A DNA stretch of 64,000 nucleotides from positions 1 through 64,000 of the forward strand of contig JAWQEG010000634.1 in assembly GCA_033782935.1 (NCBI GenBank). The letters are read 5' to 3'. The notes below the pieces were generated by a model that worked only from the letters and a program-made list of their open reading frames with translations, was not told the DNA's origin and searched no databases. The stretch is from Petrolisthes cinctipes. Its lineage: Eukaryota; Arthropoda; Malacostraca; Decapoda; Porcellanidae. Positions 58,620 through 64,000 of the stretch are shown piece by piece; position 1 is the stretch's first letter, and every line of letters starts with the position of its first letter. Position numbers and translations under genes: made by a program.

Positions 58620-60216
58620 CTATCTATCTATAGCTCCGACGCCTCGTTCCCTCCGGGAACTCCCCCCAAGGGGGTGGCCACGGCAGAAGTGTCTCCAGTT
58701 CTCCCTGTTCCAACACTCCCTCCTTACTTGTTCAAGCCCTACTCTGCCCCTCACGTTTCTCTCCTTTACATACTCTTCCACTCTGTTCTGCCATCTAACC
58801 GGAGGTCTGCCTCTCACACCAGGTCCCACAATTTCACTTCCATACACCTTCTTTACAAATTCCTCGCCTTGCATTCTCTCCACATGTCCAAACCATCTCA
58901 ATGTATCACGTTTCACTCTCTCAACCACTCCACACTCAATACCAATTGCCTTCTCACTCATACCACATCTCTCATATACACTCTCATTACTTTCTCCATC
59001 CCATCTAGTAAGTCCACATGCTCCTCTCAAGTAACTCATTTCCACAGCACCTATTCTAGACTGGTACGCCCTACTCCATGTCCATGTCTCCAACGCATAT
59101 GTCAGTGTTGGCAGGATAATACTATTTCGTAGTCCCCTTTTCACTTCCATACTCACACTTCTACCCTTCATAATCCTCCCCAGTGATCCTATGACCTGTC
59201 TACCCTTCACTGCTCTCTCCCTAATTTCTCCTTCCATACTTCCATGTTTACACATAACTGTACCCAGGTACTTAAACTCCTTCACTTCCTCCATCCTCTC
59301 ACCCCTCAGAGTTATCTCACACTTCGTCCCAGTTGGTACAGCCACTCTGTAAGGTGTAGCAAAGTCAATCACTTCAGTTTCTGCTCTTTCAAATACCATC
59401 ACTTTACTTTTACCCATATTCACCTTCAGTTTCCTTCGTTTACACACAGACTGAAATTCGTCCACCACTCTCTGTAAATTCCTTTCATTCTCAGCCATCA
59501 GCACAGTGTCATCCGCAAACAAACTTGCCACCAGGGACCAGTTTGCTTCATTCAGCCTCAACTTCACCCCCAGACCATTCACTTTGGCTTTCACCTCTCT
59601 CATACAACCATCCATATATATATTGAACAACCATGGTGACATAACACACCCCTGTCTCAGCCCTACACTAATATTAAAACTCTCACTTAGATCACCCTCT
59701 ACCCGTACACATGCTTTTGCATCTGGATAAAAAGCCTCAATGCCTTTCAGCAAAGGCCCCCCAACACCATAAATTCTCAACACCTCTGTCATAGCTTTCC
59801 TATCAACTCTATTGTATGCCTTCTCCAAGTCCATGAAGGCAGCGTACAACTTCTTACCCTTCCCAATATATTTCTCCACTATTGATTTTAATGCAAATAT
59901 TTGGTCCACACATCCTCTACCCTTTCTGAACCCTCCCTGCTCCTCACTAACTTTATTCCCTGTTACTTCAACCAGTCTTTCAGTAAGAACCTTCCCGTAA
60001 ACCTTCCCCGGTACACTAAGAAGGCTTATTCCCCTATAGCTACCACACTCATCCTTACTCCCCTTCCCCTTATACAGAGGTACAATTATGGCTCTCCTCC
60101 AATCCTCTGGCACCTCTCCCTGCCTCCAGGCCAATGTACATATAAGCAACATCCACTCCACCACTACCTCCCCCCCACACTTTAACATTTCAGCAGTTAT
60201 CCCATCCATTAACCCC
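58620..60216 (-). mobile_element. 5'-truncated non-LTR retrotransposon (RTE-like)
   Basis: A minus-strand LINE copy that begins abruptly inside RT at about 60,216 and ends in a short GATA tandem repeat (ATCT on plus at 58,617-58,632) instead of poly(A), a feature of several RTE-like clades. Its remaining ORF is uninterrupted. Confidence 0.85.
58636..60209 (-). CDS. LINE reverse transcriptase, N-terminally truncated, open frame
   Basis: About 520 codons without a stop. RT motifs: MDGITAEMLKCGGEVVVEWM, AIIVPLYKGKGSKDECGSYR, GISLLSVPGKVYGKVL, EEQGGFRKGRGCVDQIFALK, AAFMDLEKAYNRVDR, GLRQGCVMSPWLFNIYMD and the catalytic SLFADDTVLMAENE. C-terminal signatures are FKYLGTVMCKHGS and RWFGHVERMQGEEFVKKVY. 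The endonuclease and first RT block are missing, so it cannot move alone; the intact frame suggests a fairly recent insertion. The apparent start codon is internal to the original ORF. Confidence 0.9.
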
Positions 60217-60389
60217 TAAAAAGTAATAATAATTAATACCCAACCCTGCCTTCCCCGTAGTTCCAACTAATGGTAATTATTTTTAGCCTTGTAAAATGCA
60301 AAAATTATGATTGTTGAATTTACGCCTGAATTTACACACCTAAATATGTACTGAATGCATAAGTCTACTACTAAGACTCCTATGACATT

Positions 60390-60522
60390 GGGCCATATTC
60401 AAGAACACTCATCGTATATACAATGGTGTGGTATCGGTACAATGGTTCCATAGACAAACAACAGAGCCATCATACCAGTCCCACGCCATTGTCAACACCA
60501 TGGATGTTCTTGCATACGGCCC
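60390..60522. mobile_element. MITE family D copy 1
   Basis: Inverted ends GGGCCATATTCAAGAACA and TGTTCTTGCATACGGCCC-like. The interior has ggtgtggtatcggtacaatg and its partial inverse, so the whole unit is palindromic. Confidence 0.8.
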
Positions 60523-60578
60523 ATTTATTTACCTGACAGTCATACTTCCATTAACTAATGCTCGATTCCTCGAATTCA

Positions 60579-60718
60579 GGGCCATATTCAAGAACATTGA
60601 TGGTGTATAGTGTATAAAATAGTGTGGTACCAGTACAATGACTCAATTGTTTGTCTATGGAGCCGTCGTATTGGTACCACACCATCATATGCACCACAAA
60701 TGTTCTTGAATATGGCCC
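60579..60718. mobile_element. MITE family D copy 2
   Basis: Ends GGGCCATATTCAAGAACAT and ATGTTCTTGAATATGGCCC, nearly perfect. Only 56 bp from copy 1. Interior palindrome centred on the caattgtttgtctatgg region. Confidence 0.85.
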
Positions 60719-60734
60719 TTAATACAGTAAATTA

Positions 60735-60780
60735 TTAAATGGGTTCAAACTGAAATCCTGAAAGCTGAAACGTATTGTTA
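60735..60780. repeat. Direct repeat partner of 62,353-62,400
   Basis: attaaatgggttcaaactga and aatcctgaaa recur at 62,353-62,400 in the same orientation, bracketing the transposase-like fragment and the foldback element. Confidence 0.7.
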
Positions 60781-61051
60781 GCGTTGAGATATTAATATAT
60801 AATGTATGTCGCGAATGGAAAAATGTACAGTTCTTTCAGTATTGTATGGGCGCTTGTCCATAATCACTACCATCAATTCTTTTCAGTCAAATACATTTCT
60901 TAGTATTTGTACGTCATTTCTTCATAGGTTATTTCCGTTGCAAATGCATAACTTTCGTAATACAATTACCCTTAATCGATTCAAATTTTCTTTATCTGAG
61001 GGGAGTACAGCGGCCATATGAGTACAGACGGCCAATCAGTGTGCTTGATTA

Positions 61052-61318
61052 ATGCGCCTCAATTTCAAATTCATTACAAAGGCTTCTCTTTGTACCGAGT
61101 GTCCGTCTGTCCCCGAATGTATTCTTCAGTGCAGTTTTGAAAATAACGAAGTCAGTTTAGACTTTTTACGTGCCCATGGAGTGTTACTGACGTCAGTGAA
61201 TTGCCCCATGTGTAATAAGGCCTGTATTTATCGACAGGACAAGCTACTCTCGAACAAAAAGATACGTATAATACCAATTCAAGATGGCCACCGCGTGTTT
61301 ACATCCAGATCCCGGTAG
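61052..61318 (+). pseudogene. Merlin/ISXO2-like transposase N-terminal fragment
   Basis: Frame of 88 codons with VSLDFLRAHGVLLTSVNCPM then CNKACIYRQDKL. The pattern FL-x-x-HG-(I/V)-L followed by CPxC matches the N-terminal zinc-binding region of Merlin/ISXO2-type transposases. The expected Trp-Arg-Cys second half and DDE core are absent: the frame ends in GHRVFTSRSR and a stop. A second Cys group (CTECPSVPEC) precedes it. A host-gene exon is an alternative reading. A CCAAT word lies at about 61,030. Confidence 0.45.
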
Positions 61319-61685
61319 AATGATAAGGTTAGGTACCGGTAGTTTGCTGTGGTCAAGTCCTGGTAGTTTACTACGGGCCTGATTAGATTAGTCAGGTCAG
61401 GTCTACCTAATTCTATTTAATCCATCATAGTATTTTTCAGACGAATAGGTAATTCAAATTTGGCAAAAATGAGTGCTTTTGGAGAATGGGTGGGGAGGGG
61501 GGGGGGATGTCTCCAATAACACTCATTTGCGACGGATTTGAACAGATTCGTTAAAAGCACACTATAAAACAATGGATTCTGAAAACTTCAAATCGAAAAG
61601 ATATTATGTACAAGCAAATATTTATGATTGTAGAATTAATGAGTCTGAATTTATTGAATGCAAAGTCTCCTATGGCATTTATTTG

Positions 61686-62330
61686 GTAAATATTGAAAGA
61701 ATTACCGTTATTGCGTACGGTTTTTTTACCTTCATTACCCACTTATTTAAACCATTCTAAGATTATTTTCTTCTATGGCATTTCCTCCGCAAATGCCCCA
61801 TTTCCAAGATATTCAAATGGAGCATTTTGAAATTAACCTGACCTTACCTAACCTAACCTAGACCACATCAGACTACCGGAACCTAACCTGGGCAAACTAC
61901 CGGGAAATAACCGTGGTAAAGTACAGGAAATGACCGGGGCAAAATACTGGGACCTAGCCAGATGTGGCAATACTGCTACAAAACGGTAATTCTTTCAATA
62001 AATACCATTTATTTACCCGACAGTCAGACCTCCGTTCATTTATGTTCGGTATTTATTGGAAGAATTACCGTTTTGTAACAGTGTTGCCAGATCCGACAAG
62101 GTCCCAGCATTTTGCCCTGGTTATTTCCAGGTAGTTTGCCCAGGTTAGGTCCCGGTAGTCTGCTGTGGTCTAGGTTGTTAGGTTTGGTCAGGCTAATTTC
62201 AAAATGTCCCATTTGAATATGCCCTATCTTGGAAATGCCATAGAAGAAAATAGTCATTGAATTGTCTAAATAAGTGGTTAATGAAGGTAGAAAAACCGTA
62301 TGCAATAACGGTAATTCTTTCAATATTTAC
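61686..62330. mobile_element. Foldback element with ~300 bp arms
   Basis: Left arm 61,686-62,006 and right arm 62,048-62,330 are inverted copies with indels, separated by about 41 bp. Arm ends are GTAAATATTGAAAGAATTAC and GTAATTCTTTCAATATTTAC. Each arm also ends internally with a similar motif (ggtaattctttcaata), so repeats are nested. Internal CCGGTAGTCTGCTGTGG-type words also appear at about 61,336-61,380. No ORF of note. Confidence 0.88.
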
Positions 62331-63072
62331 TTTATGCTCGATTTGTCGAATTTAATACAGACAATATTAAATGGGTTCAAACTGAAATCCTGAAAAGTTA
62401 AAACGTTCAGTTAACTGTTCTTTCAAGCTGGCATGTGCTAAAATTAAATAATTACTCAAAACTCTGAAAAATTGTTAACATTAAGGCAAGTTTTAAAATT
62501 GAAATAACTCAATACTCTGAAAAACTGTTAATTAATAAATGCGGCAGAATCCCTCCTGGCCTCCCTCCCTCCCAATGCAATAATCCAATACCATGCTAAT
62601 GTGGCAGATGGGCAGCAATACACCCACACTAACTCATACAAGCATCTAAACTATAATACAATAACCATTACAGCCAACTTACAATATATTATACTGAGGA
62701 AAACCACTGGAAAAGGATTGAGGCCGGGCCCTGGAGCACTGTATGTCAGCTGTGTTGTTTGTGTGGAGCAGTGTTGCCAACTTGCCAGGTTTACTTGGCG
62801 AAATATCTCCAGCTTCAACATCAGAATTTTTCTTTTTATCTCAAGAATTCCCCGTTTACTCCTGGGCCAGGCCGGGCCTTGAAGCTAATCGTGCAATCAT
62901 CTTTTGATTATTATTTCGTCTGGTAGAAATTTTCCAATTTACTCTTGAACAATCTGTATATTATTTCCCCATTGGTACCTCGAATTCCCCATGTCTAGGA
63001 AAACTACTCCATATTTGGCACCACCGTAAATGGTGCCCTCTAACGGATGCTATACAAACCATCACAATGCTC
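62331..63072. other. Non-coding, no gene recognised
   Basis: AT-rich with one 48 bp repeat partner (62,353-62,400). The open frame at 62,601-62,882 has no domain. Confidence 0.5.
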
Positions 63073-63415
63073 ATGATATTTCCTACAGGCCCCCAACGGT
63101 CGCAATTCCTATCCCTACAAACCCCAATGAATTACATACATTCAAACTATTGTAGTATTCCCGTTGCCGATTCCTTTTATGGTCATATTTCCTACAGGCC
63201 CCAACTGTCACTATTCCTATCCCTACAAAGAACAAACTCAATTAATTACATATAAACTAGCACAAGTAGTATTCCTGTTGCCGGTTCCTTTTATGCTTAA
63301 TTTGCTCATATTTCCTACAGGTCTCAGTATTCCAGATTTCCAGTATCCCTACAGACCCCAATGAATTACTGTACATAATTATAAACTAGCATACCTGTTG
63401 TTGGTTCCTTTTACA
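63073..63415. repeat. Tandem repeat, ~115 bp unit, three copies
   Basis: Each unit includes atatttcctacaggcccc, tatccctacaaaccccaatg, a taaactag segment and gttgccggttccttttatg. The third copy is the most diverged. Confidence 0.8.
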
Positions 63416-64000
63416 TGGTATAAAGGCTTGCTTTCATAACATATATCATGTTCTACAAGTCTTTATTTATTTGCCACCTGCTGTATCCCCCAGAGTAACC
63501 ACACTGGGCCTGGAAGACCATGTAGCACGAGGAAGGAAAGAGATAGGAGGGACCAAAATTAGTATAATTTAATCACTGGGTTGGGACAGCAAGCAAGAAG
63601 GAAATAGAGGGAGAGGAAGGGCAGTTGATGAATTTAATTAATAGGGAGTGCCAATAAAGGGTCCATACAGTAGACAATTAAATAAATCAATTAATACCAG
63701 CCGTGACATACATACACACATGCACAAATTAATTTAGGTTTGTGCTTAATGATGTTACCGTGTATTCAAGGGTCAATTATCCAAAGGTGGTGACAAATCC
63801 TCCGTTCTTGGTGCCTTTTTATTACAATGGGAACTAGGACCAAGCCCAGATCAAGGGATAGAAGGCACCAAGAGTAGTATGGGGGAGAGTAAAAGAGGAA
63901 TAGGGTGGGTCAAAATACATGTACAAATTGAGCTATATATGGGCTAAAAGACATGTAATTGACAAGATATGCATGAAGTTTGATTAATTGATTTTATCTA
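63416..64000. other. Non-coding, no gene recognised
   Basis: No supported feature to the window edge. Confidence 0.5.

Noticed and set aside
58515..59132. Plus-strand frame of 205 codons over the LINE.
   Set aside because: Antisense of the well-supported minus-strand reverse transcriptase.
61850..61870. Short CCTAA repeats resembling arthropod telomere repeats.
   Set aside because: Only two or three units inside a foldback arm; no array.

Overview
The window is animal nuclear DNA, most likely from a decapod crustacean. The evidence is spliced metazoan genes (CELF/Bruno-type RNA-binding protein, BUB3), very dense dinucleotide microsatellites, abundant MITEs, LINEs and SINEs, and two full-length DIRS-type tyrosine-recombinase retrotransposons of a kind known to be common in decapods. 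The species assignment is inference; the gene calls come from reading translations and splice sites.

Layout. 1-13,950: AT-rich, microsatellite-rich sequence with small inverted-repeat elements, probably the first long intron of the CELF-like gene on the minus strand. 13,953-14,406: a coding exon with the N-terminus and first half of RRM1 of that CELF-like protein; GC-rich upstream sequence follows to about 15,120. 15,600-23,200: a repeat field with two hAT-like non-autonomous elements, a 2.3 kb transposon with 320 bp terminal inverted repeats and a YqaJ-like nuclease relic, minisatellites and long TA/GA tracts. 23,233-30,679: DIRS element 1 (plus strand), apparently intact. 30,680-35,446: intergenic DNA with an 88 bp-arm hairpin. 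35,447-45,376: a complete seven-exon BUB3 gene on the minus strand (326 aa after splicing), its introns loaded with a non-LTR retrotransposon, a MITE, a Tigger/pogo relic and a tRNA-His-derived SINE. 45,584-53,418: two Tc1/mariner-type MITEs; the second is split by DIRS element 2 (45,917-53,222). 53,419-64,000: LINE fragments, a U4-snRNA-like sequence, a 5'-truncated LINE with an open reverse transcriptase frame, tandem MITEs, a Merlin/ISXO2-like transposase N-terminus, a ~640 bp foldback element and a 115 bp tandem repeat.

The most informative system is the DIRS pair. Both copies have inverted terminal repeats, an internal complementary region that fuses the complements of the two outer ends, a Cys-motif and SR-rich Gag-like ORF, a RT-RNase H-methyltransferase-like ORF and an overlapping tyrosine recombinase ORF. 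Both also carry the same set of apparent spliceosomal introns. Because element 2 landed inside a palindromic MITE, the uninterrupted target can be read from the opposite arm, showing integration at a short ATT.
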